This document shows, one piece after another, positions 1 through 6,466 of a DNA stretch of 9,283 nt. The notes beneath the pieces are model-generated. The model saw nothing but the letters and a program-made list of their open reading frames with translations. It had not been told where the DNA came from and ran no database searches. The stretch comes from Desulfobulbaceae bacterium (GTDB taxonomy: Bacteria > Desulfobacterota > Desulfobulbia > Desulfobulbales > Desulfocapsaceae): NCBI GenBank assembly GCA_003509305.1, contig DOMU01000090.1, positions 1 through 9,283 of the forward strand. Reading direction: 5' to 3'. Positions within the stretch are counted from its first letter, which is position 1. The number at the start of each line of letters is the position of its first letter. Made by a program: the position numbers and the translations under genes.

Positions 1-390
1 GAACGCCGCCTGCTCTACGTCGCCGCCACCCGCGCCCGCAAACATCTCTGGTTCACCTATCCAAGCGAATTGATGACGCCCGACCGCATGTTCATGCGGG
101 TGGCGATGTCGCCTTTTTTAGGGGAAATTCCACCGCATCTCTACGAACGCCTGCGTTCACGTGAAATGCCGGCGCCAGTGGTTTTCACCAGGCCAACCGT
201 CACCGCCAGCGCGAAAACAATGACCGAAGCAACCGAGGCCGATCTGTGCCCAGGCCGCCGCGTCAGTCACGCCTTCTTCGGCGCCGGCACCGTGGCATCG
301 CTCAGCGGCGAGAAGAAACTCGATGTCCATTTCGATCGCCACGGCCTGAAAACCCTGCATCTCGATTACGCCAAGTTAACCCTTTTATAA
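1..390 (+). CDS. UvrD/PcrA-type DNA helicase, C-terminal fragment (5' end outside window)
   Basis: The frame is open from base 1 to a TAA at 388-390 and gives the last 129 residues of a superfamily 1 (UvrD/PcrA/Rep) helicase, an ATP-driven 3'-5' DNA translocase of repair and replication restart. It opens with ERRLLYVAATRARKHLW, the conserved helicase motif VI region in which arginines contact ATP. MSPFLGEIPPHLYERL follows, matching the family's S-R-F-L-x-E-I-P segment with Pro in place of the usual Arg. After a variable linker (about residues 55-80), the last 45 residues (PGRRVSHAFFGAGTVASL onward) look like the small Tudor-like C-terminal domain of PcrA/UvrD. An internal ATG at 70 is not the start, because conserved helicase sequence precedes it in frame. 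The ATPase core lies upstream, so uvrD, pcrA and rep cannot be separated. folC follows 30 bases later on the same strand and may be cotranscribed. Confidence 0.9.
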   Translation, partial: ERRLLYVAATRARKHLWFTYPSELMTPDRMFMRVAMSPFLGEIPPHLYERLRSREMPAPVVFTRPTVTASAKTMTEATEADLCPGRRVSHAFFGAGTVASLSGEKKLDVHFDRHGLKTLHLDYAKLTLL

Positions 391-420
391 AATGGGCGAT
401 TTGCCCTGTCCGGTGAAGTC

Positions 421-1752
421 ATGAATTTTAGCCAAGCGGAAAGCTATCTCAATACCTTACAGATGCACAAAATCAAGCTGGGCCTGAAGGCAATGCAGTC
501 CTTCCTGGCAAAAGTCGGCAGCCCGGAACAGCGTCTGCGTTTCGTCCATGTCGCCGGCACCAACGGCAAGGGATCGGTCTGCGTCACGCTTTTGACCGCC
601 CTGCGACAGGCAGGTTTCACCGTTGGCATGTACACCTCGCCGCATTTCAGCACGGTGCGCGAGCGCATCCGCCTGAACGACGAATATATCCCGGAAGCGG
701 AATTCGCCGAACTCGCGGCAAAAGTCATTGAGGTTCTGGCCGAGGAAGCAATCACCTACTTCGAGTTCGTCACCGCCGTGGCCCTCTTGTGGTACGAGCG
801 CAAACAGCCGGATCTGGTTATCCTGGAAACCGGCATGGGCGGACGCCTCGACGCCACCAACGTGGTGACGCCGCTCGTTTCGCTGATCACAAGCATCAGC
901 ATGGACCATCAAGCCTACCTGGGCGACACTTTGGCCGCCATCAGCGCGGAAAAGGCCGGCATCATCAAAGGCAATATCCCGGTGGTTGTGGCTGGCGGCG
1001 CCAGCGAGGTCGTCAAAGTATTGACGGATACCGCCAAGACGAAACAGGCGCCCCTGTATCTTTTGGGGCGGGATTTTTCCTATGTCAACGAAAACGGTAC
1101 ACTCTGGCGCTGGTGTGGCCAAACGGCTCCGTTGAGCGGCGAGATACCTGGCCTCCGCTGCGCCATGAAAGGCGCCTATCAGCATGAAAATGCGGCAATG
1201 GCCATTGCCGCCATCAAACTTCTGGCCGGACACGGTTTCGCGGTTGATGACGACAGCCTGCGGGCGGCGCTTCTCGCCGTGCGCTGGCCGGGCCGGCTGG
1301 AATTTTTCCGGCTATCGGGCGATGCCTTGCATCAGGCGTTGCCCGGTATCGGTGCCAGCAGCGTCCAATTTCTCCTCGACGGCGCCCATAATGCCGATGG
1401 CGTCGCCAAACTGGCCGCCACCCTGCGCCAGGATTATGCCGATCTGCCCCTGACTCTGCTTTGGGGGGCGATGAGCGACAAGGATATCCGCGCCGGTCTC
1501 GCTTGCCTGGCGCCATTATGCGAACGAGTGATTTTAACCCGCGCCGAAGGCGAACGGGCCGCCGAACCGGAACAGCTTTTGGCCTGCATGCCGGAAGAAG
1601 AGCGCCATAAGGCCATTCTCGCGCGTCGGCCCGCTGAAGCCCTCGCCAAAGCCATTAGCCTCCTGGCTGGAGGAACTGGCCTGGTGGTCATCGCTGGTTC
1701 CTTGTATCTGCTGGGAGAATTGCGCCCGATACTGCTTGGAGAAATCGCCTGA
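421..1752 (+). CDS. folC: Bifunctional folylpolyglutamate synthase / dihydrofolate synthase
   Basis: This 443-residue cytoplasmic enzyme is of normal FolC length. FolC ligates glutamate to dihydropteroate (making dihydrofolate) and adds further glutamates to reduced folates, using ATP and an acyl-phosphate intermediate. Visible Mur-ligase-family motifs are the P-loop VHVAGTNGKGSV (GTNGKGS at about 46-52), TSPH at 72-75, the LETGMGGRLDATN block at about 135-147, SMDHQAYLGDT with AEKAGIIK at about 160-183 (the His and Lys of the metal/ATP site), and HENAAMAIAAI later, where the C-terminal domain begins. That domain carries LLDGAHNADG, a FolC signature. The ATG at 421 has a modest GGTGA four bases upstream (412-416), and the protein starts in the expected NFSQAESYLNTL segment. 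The stop overlaps the start of the HNH gene by one base, implying translational coupling. No damage is seen. Confidence 0.97.
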   Translation: MNFSQAESYLNTLQMHKIKLGLKAMQSFLAKVGSPEQRLRFVHVAGTNGKGSVCVTLLTALRQAGFTVGMYTSPHFSTVRERIRLNDEYIPEAEFAELAAKVIEVLAEEAITYFEFVTAVALLWYERKQPDLVILETGMGGRLDATNVVTPLVSLITSISMDHQAYLGDTLAAISAEKAGIIKGNIPVVVAGGASEVVKVLTDTAKTKQAPLYLLGRDFSYVNENGTLWRWCGQTAPLSGEIPGLRCAMKGAYQHENAAMAIAAIKLLAGHGFAVDDDSLRAALLAVRWPGRLEFFRLSGDALHQALPGIGASSVQFLLDGAHNADGVAKLAATLRQDYADLPLTLLWGAMSDKDIRAGLACLAPLCERVILTRAEGERAAEPEQLLACMPEEERHKAILARRPAEALAKAISLLAGGTGLVVIAGSLYLLGELRPILLGEIA

Positions 1753-2066
1753 TGGATGATTTCTCGGATATTTTCTTCAGCGCCCCCGACGCGGCCACCA
1801 TCCGCCGGGAGCGCCAGAAGGCCAGGGAGTTGCGTAAAACCCGCTGGTGGCAGCAAAAAACCGCCGCTGGCCGCTGCCATTATTGTGGGCGCGTCTTCGC
1901 CCACGCCGAGCTGACCATGGATCATTTGGTACCGCTGGCGCGTGGTGGCAGAAGCACGAAAGGCAACCTGGTGCCAGCCTGCAAGGACTGCAACAACCGC
2001 AAGAAAACCCTGCTGCCGCTTGAATGGCGGGACTATCTCGAACGCCTGCGAAAAAATCCGGCCTGA
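1752..2066 (+). CDS. Small HNH endonuclease family protein
   Basis: A 104-residue protein with a complete HNH (beta-beta-alpha-metal) nuclease domain: Cys42-x2-Cys45, the core TMDHLVPLARGG (Asp57-His58), GNLVPAC with Asn72, and a second Cys77-x2-Cys80 followed by Asn81 and Lys84. The four cysteines probably bind a structural zinc, while His58, with the Asn and His/Asn positions of the fold, would bind the catalytic metal. The N-terminal 40 residues are basic and Arg/Lys rich (RRERQKARELRKT), plausibly for DNA contact. The ATG lies in TGATG with the folC stop, and a GGAG at 1738-1741 is ten bases upstream. The biological substrate is unknown: stand-alone HNH proteins of this size occur beside housekeeping genes without a settled role. 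No toxin, phage or intron neighbours are visible that would explain it. Confidence 0.9.
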   Translation: MDDFSDIFFSAPDAATIRRERQKARELRKTRWWQQKTAAGRCHYCGRVFAHAELTMDHLVPLARGGRSTKGNLVPACKDCNNRKKTLLPLEWRDYLERLRKNPA

Positions 2067-2102
2067 ATAAAAGCTGCTGCGGCAACCCTTCCCGAAGCGA
2101 AA

Positions 2103-3977
2103 TTATGCCACATCGTCGAAGCGGCAGCTGAGCTTCAGCATATCCTCCTCAAAAACGGTCTTGACTTTATACGGCAGCGTTTTGAACAGGCCAACCATCG
2201 GCCTGTTGCTCGGCACGGTGTAGGCAACAAAACCGGTGATACCATTATCCCGCGCCGCCTCCGACAGCTTGGCCATCAGCAGTTTTCCCAAGCCCTTGCC
2301 CTGAAATTCCCTGCTTGTTGAAAAGGCCACCTCGGCCATATTGCTATCGGCATCAAGCAGGTATTCGCCAATCGCCACCACCTTTTCAAAGCCGGGTTCG
2401 CCAACCAGGGCGATCAACGACAGGTCATGCAAATAGTCGATCTGGGCCACTGTATCGACATCCTTGTGACTGAAACTGGTCTTCTCATGGAAGAAGCGGG
2501 TCAGCACATCGTCCTTTTCCAAGGTGTAGTAATGCTCCTGAATCCGCCGCTCGTCGGTTGGCCGAGCCGGGCGTATGGCGATCGAAACGCCATCGCGCTT
2601 AATATCCTCTTCCAGATGCAGCGGATAAATGGCCTTGCTGCTAGCGCCAAGTTTACGGTCTTTACTGATCAGGCCCTGTTCCTTGGCCGCCTCGAGCAAT
2701 TCATCGCGGAAATCGGGGTGGGCGATGCTGATCATGGCCATGGCCCGTTCTTGCAGACTTTTACCGATCAGATTGGTGACACCGTATTCGGTGGCGATGA
2801 AATGAACGTCACCGCGCGGTACGGTCACCGGGGCTTCGCTGATACGTGGAATAATGGCACTCTTGCCGTCGTAGGTGTTGGTTGACAGCACAAAAAGAAT
2901 AGACTTGCCGCCGTTGGAACCCCTGGCGCCGCGCACGAAATCGACAATGCCGCTGACCCCGGCAAAGAGGGTGGCGCCCGTCGCTTCCGCCTGCACCTGA
3001 CCAGTCAGATCGATGGCGAGAGCGCGGTTGATGCTGACCATCTTGTTATGACGGGCGATGATGAAGGCGTTGTTGACATAATCAGAGGGATGGAACTCGA
3101 GCGCCGGATTGTCGTGCATGAATTCATAGAGATTCTTGCTGCCCAAAGCCGCCGAGGCGACCAGCTTGTCCTCGTTGAAGCCCTTACGACGGTTGTTGAG
3201 GACTCCCATGGCATAGAGATGCATCGCATCTTCAGTCAGGTATTGCGAATGCAGTCCCAGGTCGTTTTTATTTTGTAAGGCATGCACCGTGGCCTGGGAG
3301 GTGGCGTCGAGGCCAACCTGAATGGTCGAGCCATCCTCGACCAGCCGCGAGATGTGCTGGCCGATCTGGATGGAAACATCGGACGGATCAAGTACAGGAA
3401 TGGTAAGAAGGTCTTCCTCAAACTCGACCAGATAATCGACCTGGTTGACGTGGATGAACCCCCGCCCCATGACCCGCGGCATCCGTGGATTGATCTGGGC
3501 GATGACCATACCCGCCGATAACGCCGCCGCTTGGGTGACATCGACGGAAACGCCCAGACTCATCCAGCCGAAGTCATCCGGCGGTGACACCTGAATCAAA
3601 GCGACATGGATCGGCATCCGGCGGCTGGTAAAAAGGCTTGGTACCAGAGACATGTTCATCGGCGTGATGAAGCGCCGGTCCTGCGCCAGCTTGGGGGCGC
3701 TGGTCGAACCGAGATAGATATTGCGGATATTCAGGCTCGAGTCGTTCGAGCGGTTGGCGATTTCCGCGAGCGACGCCGTGTCGCTGCTCAGCATCCGCAC
3801 CACCTCGACGCCGGAAAGATACTGTGCGTAATCCGCCAGGGCGCGCGCCAATTCCTGCGGCACCCCACAAGCCGAGCCAAGAAAAACCCGCTGGCCATTT
3901 TTGATCTGACGAATCGCTTTATCGGCGGAACAAAGCTTCGAAAGATAGGTATCCGCCCAATAAATGGAGCTGGCCAT
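2103..3977 (-). CDS. CoA-transferase/acetyl-CoA hydrolase domain fused to GNAT acetyltransferase domain
   Basis: The 624 residues hold two units. Residues 1 to about 435 resemble 4-hydroxybutyrate/acetyl-CoA hydrolase-transferases: SPPDDFGWMSLGVSVD (131-146), VNNAFIIARHNKMVSINRAL (301-320), DFVRGA (346-351) and TEYGVTNLIGKSLQERA with ISIAHPDFR (396-424). Residues about 464-610 are a GNAT fold with acetyl-CoA pyrophosphate loop Q559-G-K-G-L-G564, most like Pat-type protein acetyltransferases. Relatives move CoA between acyl groups; the GNAT part may acetylate a protein. Three expected active-site features differ: the usual H-T/S-E is HSQ (Gln245, codon CAA), the first G-x-G-G is GLDA (222-225) and the second is GVSG (340-343). 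CoA-transferase chemistry is therefore uncertain and binding or sensing is possible. The gene stands alone, convergent with the HNH gene (36-base gap). The ATG has a G-rich stretch about 8 bases upstream. Fusions of this layout are known, but the substrate is not. Confidence 0.85.
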   Translation of the reverse strand: MASSIYWADTYLSKLCSADKAIRQIKNGQRVFLGSACGVPQELARALADYAQYLSGVEVVRMLSSDTASLAEIANRSNDSSLNIRNIYLGSTSAPKLAQDRRFITPMNMSLVPSLFTSRRMPIHVALIQVSPPDDFGWMSLGVSVDVTQAAALSAGMVIAQINPRMPRVMGRGFIHVNQVDYLVEFEEDLLTIPVLDPSDVSIQIGQHISRLVEDGSTIQVGLDATSQATVHALQNKNDLGLHSQYLTEDAMHLYAMGVLNNRRKGFNEDKLVASAALGSKNLYEFMHDNPALEFHPSDYVNNAFIIARHNKMVSINRALAIDLTGQVQAEATGATLFAGVSGIVDFVRGARGSNGGKSILFVLSTNTYDGKSAIIPRISEAPVTVPRGDVHFIATEYGVTNLIGKSLQERAMAMISIAHPDFRDELLEAAKEQGLISKDRKLGASSKAIYPLHLEEDIKRDGVSIAIRPARPTDERRIQEHYYTLEKDDVLTRFFHEKTSFSHKDVDTVAQIDYLHDLSLIALVGEPGFEKVVAIGEYLLDADSNMAEVAFSTSREFQGKGLGKLLMAKLSEAARDNGITGFVAYTVPSNRPMVGLFKTLPYKVKTVFEEDMLKLSCRFDDVA

Positions 3978-4038
3978 GATATTGCCCCCGTGATAAGGTT
4001 GGTAAGCGGGATTATTGGAACCCCTGTTGTATTTTTTT

Positions 4039-4062
4039 ATGATAGCATATACGCTTAAATGC
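4039..4062 (-). promoter_or_regulatory. Extended -10 promoter candidate with adjoining inverted repeat, upstream of the CoA-transferase/GNAT gene
   Basis: On the minus strand TGCTATCAT is a good extended -10 (TATCAT matches five of six consensus bases; forward positions 4039-4044), about 60 bases before the ATG at 3977. No good -35 is seen, as is common for extended -10 promoters. Immediately upstream, 4045-4062 is an imperfect palindrome (GCATATACGCTTAAATGC, 14 of 18 positions symmetric) that would suit a dimeric regulator. The regulator is unknown. Confidence 0.45.
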
Positions 4063-4119
4063 GTGTGATTCGGATATTTTTTTTCAGTATTACTGATAAA
4101 TACCCATAGGACACCGGCG

Positions 4120-4142
4120 AAAACACAAAAGGCGTGGACGCC
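4120..4142 (-). terminator. Possible intrinsic terminator after tunR
   Basis: Read on the minus strand, GGCG-TCCA-CGCC forms a short GC stem directly followed by TTTTGTGTTTT, the layout of a rho-independent terminator. It lies about 130 bases past the tunR stop, and a weaker hairpin (4151-4184) precedes it. The stem is short, so strength is uncertain. Confidence 0.4.
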
Positions 4143-4269
4143 CAGGTTTTCCTGACGTAACCGGGAACCGCCGCCAAGGTCAGGGGAAATCGATCACGGC
4201 GTTCACCTCGACAATCTGCGCTTCCACGACTTTAAGGGAAAATAGCGGGCTGTTTCTTCCCCGGCCAAG

Positions 4270-5310
4270 TCAAGCGCTTTGCAGGATAACCGCATTGGCG
4301 CTAAACAGTATCCGTGCTGGATCACCCTCTTTCAAGCCAAGACGGAGGAAACCCGGGGTGGACAGCACAGCACAGAGTTCAGCGCCGTCGGCCAGCCGTA
4401 CCGCGCATTCGGTATTGACACGCCCGGCTTCGATTCTGACAATGACGCCTTCGCGCTGGTTGTCGGCGCTGCTGTGGCCGGGCCGGTCACAAGACTCTAA
4501 GATGAGCCAGGGCGCTTTAACCTCCGCCGTTGCCAGCATCCCCAGGCGCAGTCCCAGGCGCTCGGCGCTGGCGCGGGTGATTATCGCGAAAATGCTTTCG
4601 CCGTCCGGTGTCGCCAGTTCAACCAAAGTCTGTACCTCGCCCTCGCGCAATGCGCGCACTTTACCAAAAAAGCTGTTGCGGGCACTCGTCAGGCGCGCCG
4701 ATTCGCGCTCCATGTAAAGGCGAGTCGCCTCCCGCATGTCCTCGTCGGAGAAAGAAAGATAGGCGGTGGTCAGATTCGGCGAGGAATGCCCTAACAGACG
4801 CTGCACCGCTGGCAACGGCAGATTGCCACGCATCAGTTCCACTGCTCTGGCCCGGCGGATCATCTCCGGACCGCCCCGCTTTTTGTCGAACCCACAGGCG
4901 GTGGCCCGTTCATAGAATTTCCGCCGTATAAAACCCGGATCAACGGCAAAATATTTGATTGCCGCCGCCCCTTTTTCTTCTGAACCGGATGAGGGCAAGA
5001 CTTCTCGCAGACGGTGGGCCAGTTCCTCGGAAATCCGCACTTCCCGGCCATTACTCTCACCACTATGAAAACGGATGCTCTGACAGGCGGCATCAATATC
5101 TTCTCCGGTCAGGGATAAAACCTCGCTGAGTTTGGCGCCGGTATAGCGGATAAGAAGAAAAATCGCCAGGATACGGCGACGCGCCGCCTGGCTTTTCTCT
5201 CCCCTCACCTGGGCGGCCCAGTTTTGGTAAGACTGTTCCAGTTCCGCCAACTGGCCGGTATTCAGCACATCGCTGTCCGGCGGCAAGGTAATGATTCGGC
5301 TCTGATCCAT
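4270..5310 (-). CDS. tunR: TunR-family oxyanion-responsive regulator: inactive tyrosine-recombinase domain plus two Mop/TOBE domains
   Basis: The 346 residues combine a XerC/D-like catalytic fold (about 15-200) with two Mop/TOBE domains (about 208-272 and 285-346). The recombinase part shows LLIRYTGAKLSEVLSLTGEDID (53-72), IRRARAVELM (151-160) and LLGHSSPNLTTAYLSF (172-187). His175, Arg152 and the Tyr184 position survive, but the first catalytic Arg (usual TGLR) is Lys60 and the His of HxLRH is Glu149, so strand exchange is unlikely. The N-terminal core-binding domain of real integrases is missing. The first Mop domain has SARNSFFGKV, ITRASAERLGLRLGM and VKAPWLIL, as in the effector half of ModE. 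This architecture is that of TunR, described in sulfate-reducing deltaproteobacteria as a tungstate/molybdate-responsive activator of modABC or repressor of TSUP transporter genes. A TSUP gene diverges from it here, so a repressor role is inferred. AGGGA lies seven bases before the ATG. ModE is excluded because its winged-helix domain is absent. Confidence 0.9.
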   Translation of the reverse strand: MDQSRIITLPPDSDVLNTGQLAELEQSYQNWAAQVRGEKSQAARRRILAIFLLIRYTGAKLSEVLSLTGEDIDAACQSIRFHSGESNGREVRISEELAHRLREVLPSSGSEEKGAAAIKYFAVDPGFIRRKFYERATACGFDKKRGGPEMIRRARAVELMRGNLPLPAVQRLLGHSSPNLTTAYLSFSDEDMREATRLYMERESARLTSARNSFFGKVRALREGEVQTLVELATPDGESIFAIITRASAERLGLRLGMLATAEVKAPWLILESCDRPGHSSADNQREGVIVRIEAGRVNTECAVRLADGAELCAVLSTPGFLRLGLKEGDPARILFSANAVILQSA

Positions 5311-5351
5311 ATGCGAATCCCTGGCAAAGAAACTTTCAAAACGCGATTTTC

Positions 5352-5381
5352 ATCATATTCGTGTCTTTTTCTTGACGTGAA
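5352..5381 (-). promoter_or_regulatory. Candidate tunR promoter
   Basis: On the minus strand TTCACG (forward 5376-5381) and TATGAT (forward 5352-5357) are spaced by 18 bases and match the -35 and -10 consensus at four and five of six positions. The -10 lies about 42 bases before the tunR ATG. The whole promoter coincides with the inverted repeat at 5355-5384, so a protein bound there would block it; autoregulation is inferred. Confidence 0.5.
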
Positions 5382-5384
5382 CGC
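5355..5384. promoter_or_regulatory. Candidate TunR operator, proximal inverted repeat
   Basis: Arms TTCGTGTC (5358-5365) and GACGTGAA (5374-5381) form an imperfect inverted repeat (six of eight pairs) around an eight-base T-rich spacer. The size is close to the roughly 30-base sites bound by TunR and to Xer recombination sites. It covers both the tunR promoter and the TTGACG that may serve as the -35 of the TSUP gene. Assignment to TunR rests on position and symmetry, not on a comparison with the published motif. Confidence 0.5.
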
Positions 5385-5401
5385 ATAAACGGGGGTACAG
5401 A
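5372..5401 (+). promoter_or_regulatory. Candidate promoter of the divergent TSUP gene
   Basis: TTGACG (5372-5377, five of six -35 bases) is followed after 18 bases by TACAGA (5396-5401), a weak -10 with three of six matches. Its -35 overlaps the -35 proposed for tunR on the other strand. The weak -10 makes the exact start site doubtful. Confidence 0.35.
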
Positions 5402-5407
5402 AAAAAA

Positions 5408-5433
5408 GACATGAAAATATTTTTTTTCGTGAC
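5408..5433. promoter_or_regulatory. Candidate TunR operator, distal inverted repeat
   Basis: CATGAAAA (5410-5417) and TTTTCGTG (5424-5431) are inverted around six bases, with flanking GAC/GTGAC making the element 26 bases long. The left half read on the minus strand (ATATTTTCATGTC, then a T run and CT) is nearly the same as 5355-5372 read on the plus strand (ATATTCGTGTC, T run, CT), so the two elements also form a larger inverted pair over 5355-5420. This one sits between the likely transcription start and the ribosome site of the TSUP gene, where binding would repress. Confidence 0.45.
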
Positions 5434-5448
5434 AATTGATTCACCTTC

Positions 5449-5454
5449 AGGAGG
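5449..5454 (+). promoter_or_regulatory. Shine-Dalgarno AGGAGG fixing the TSUP start
   Basis: A perfect AGGAGG five bases before ATG 5460 decides the start against the in-frame TTG at 5436, which lies upstream of it. Confidence 0.85.
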
Positions 5455-5459
5455 CTGGC

Positions 5460-6365
5460 ATGGTTTTCCCCATCTCTGGTGTCGAAGTTTCGCCTTTCAT
5501 CCCGCCGCTGATGGCCTTTGTGGTTTCGTTTTTCGCCTCAATGGGAGGGATATCCGGGGCTTTTCTCCTCCTGCCTTTTCAGATGTCGGTGCTTGGCTAT
5601 ACCCATCCGTCCGTCAGCGCCACCAACCAGCTTTACAACGTGGTCGCCATTCCAAGCGGCGTGTACCGCTTTATCAAGGAAAAACGCATGGTCTGGCCGC
5701 TGACCATTGCGGTGGCGGCCGGCACCTTGCCTGGCGTACTCATAGGGGCATACGCCCGTGTGGTCTGGCTGCCCGATCCCAGGCGGTTCAAACTCTTCGC
5801 CGGGGCTGTCCTTATGTACATAGGCGTCAGGCTGATATGGGATATGTTGAGAAAATCCGCGGCTAAACCCGCGGCCCAGGGGATCCGGAAAGCGGATGCC
5901 GCTCAGTCTTCCGAAGTGAAGACGCTGGAATTCTCCATACAGCGTATCTCCTATGCCTTCCAAGGCGAAACCCACACCTGTCCTACGATGGGAATTTTCA
6001 TACTCAGCTTCATTGTCGGCATTATCGGCGGCACCTACGGCATAGGCGGTGGCGCGATTATCGCTCCCTTCTTCGTGGCATGGTTTCGTCTGCCCATACA
6101 CACTATCAGCGGCGCGACCCTGATGGGCACCCTCCTGACCTCGGTGGCGGGAGTACTCTTTTATATGCTGATCGCGCCCTTTTTCCCGGAACAGTCGGTG
6201 GTCCCGGACTGGCAGCTTGGCCTTTTATTCGGCATAGGCGGTATGGCGGGTATGTACTGCGGCGCCCGCTGTCAGAAGTTTGTTCCGGCAACAGCCATTA
6301 AGTGGATGCTGGGTTTAGTCCTCGTCGGCACGGGCGTCAAATACCTGGTGGAATTTTTCCGCTGA
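5460..6365 (+). CDS. TSUP (TauE/SafE) family membrane transporter, likely TunR target
   Basis: A 301-residue inner-membrane protein with about eight hydrophobic segments: roughly 12-42, 50-70, 80-100, 108-128, 177-208, 216-240, 250-270 and 278-299, in two four-segment halves joined by a polar loop (131-176). The second half has the family motif YGIGGGAIIAPF (193-204); the first has a degenerate copy, MGGISGAFLLLPF (28-40). TSUP proteins carry organosulfonates, sulfite, sulfate-like or other small anions, and TSUP genes are known repression targets of TunR, so a role in sulfur or molybdate/tungstate oxyanion flux is likely; substrate and direction cannot be told. A TTG at 5436 would add eight residues, but the ATG at 5460 is preferred because a perfect AGGAGG (5449-5454) precedes it by five bases. 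The gene diverges from tunR across a shared control region and ends before a strong hairpin. Confidence 0.88.
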   Translation: MVFPISGVEVSPFIPPLMAFVVSFFASMGGISGAFLLLPFQMSVLGYTHPSVSATNQLYNVVAIPSGVYRFIKEKRMVWPLTIAVAAGTLPGVLIGAYARVVWLPDPRRFKLFAGAVLMYIGVRLIWDMLRKSAAKPAAQGIRKADAAQSSEVKTLEFSIQRISYAFQGETHTCPTMGIFILSFIVGIIGGTYGIGGGAIIAPFFVAWFRLPIHTISGATLMGTLLTSVAGVLFYMLIAPFFPEQSVVPDWQLGLLFGIGGMAGMYCGARCQKFVPATAIKWMLGLVLVGTGVKYLVEFFR

Positions 6366-6379
6366 GGCCGGGAACAACA

Positions 6380-6410
6380 CAGGGGGAAGAATAGCGTATT
6401 CTTCCCCCTG
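6380..6410. terminator. Strong hairpin between convergent TSUP genes
   Basis: CAGGGGGAAGAAT (6380-6392) pairs perfectly with ATTCTTCCCCCTG (6398-6410) around a five-base loop, 14 bases after the stop of the plus-strand TSUP gene. The symmetric stem would form in transcripts from both sides. There is no clean T run after it on either strand, so it may act as a transcript-end stabiliser or an atypical terminator. Confidence 0.65.
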
Positions 6411-6422
6411 GTAAGTTGCAAA

Positions 6423-6442
6423 CGCTGGCGCGGAAGCCAGCG
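6423..6442 (-). terminator. Hairpin after the split TSUP operon
   Basis: CGCTGGC (6423-6429) and GCCAGCG (6436-6442) form a seven-base GC stem with a six-base loop. On the minus strand it is followed by TTTGC and lies about 25 bases beyond the stop of the 138-residue TSUP half, consistent with a weak intrinsic terminator. The larger hairpin at 6380-6410 follows. Confidence 0.5.
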
Positions 6443-6466
6443 CTCAAAACAACCGCCTGCGGTGGT

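Larger units (their letters stand above)
3978..4269. other. Intergenic region without a convincing gene
   Basis: This stretch of about 290 bases separates tunR (stop at 4270) from the CoA-transferase/GNAT gene (start at 3977), both on the minus strand. It contains an extended -10 element and inverted repeat for the downstream gene (4039-4062), an exact 11-base palindrome CAGTATTACTG at 4085-4095, a GC hairpin with a T-rich tail on the minus strand (4120-4142), and a longer imperfect hairpin, CCTGAC at 4151-4156 pairing with GTCAGG at 4179-4184. No open frame with a plausible start and ribosome site was found. Confidence 0.6.

Noticed and set aside
4180..4260. Short minus-strand open frame ending EAQIVEVNAVIDFP, possibly a gene remnant
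   Set aside because: It has no ATG or ribosome site, only GTG/near-start codons, and under 30 codons; no family could be named.
4270..5310. Phage or integron integrase with a nearby attachment site
   Set aside because: The catalytic Arg and His are replaced, the core-binding domain is missing, Mop domains are attached, and no phage genes, tRNA or direct repeats are nearby.
5436..5459. TTG at 5436 as the TSUP start
   Set aside because: It lies upstream of the perfect AGGAGG serving ATG 5460 and would add only a non-conserved polar extension.
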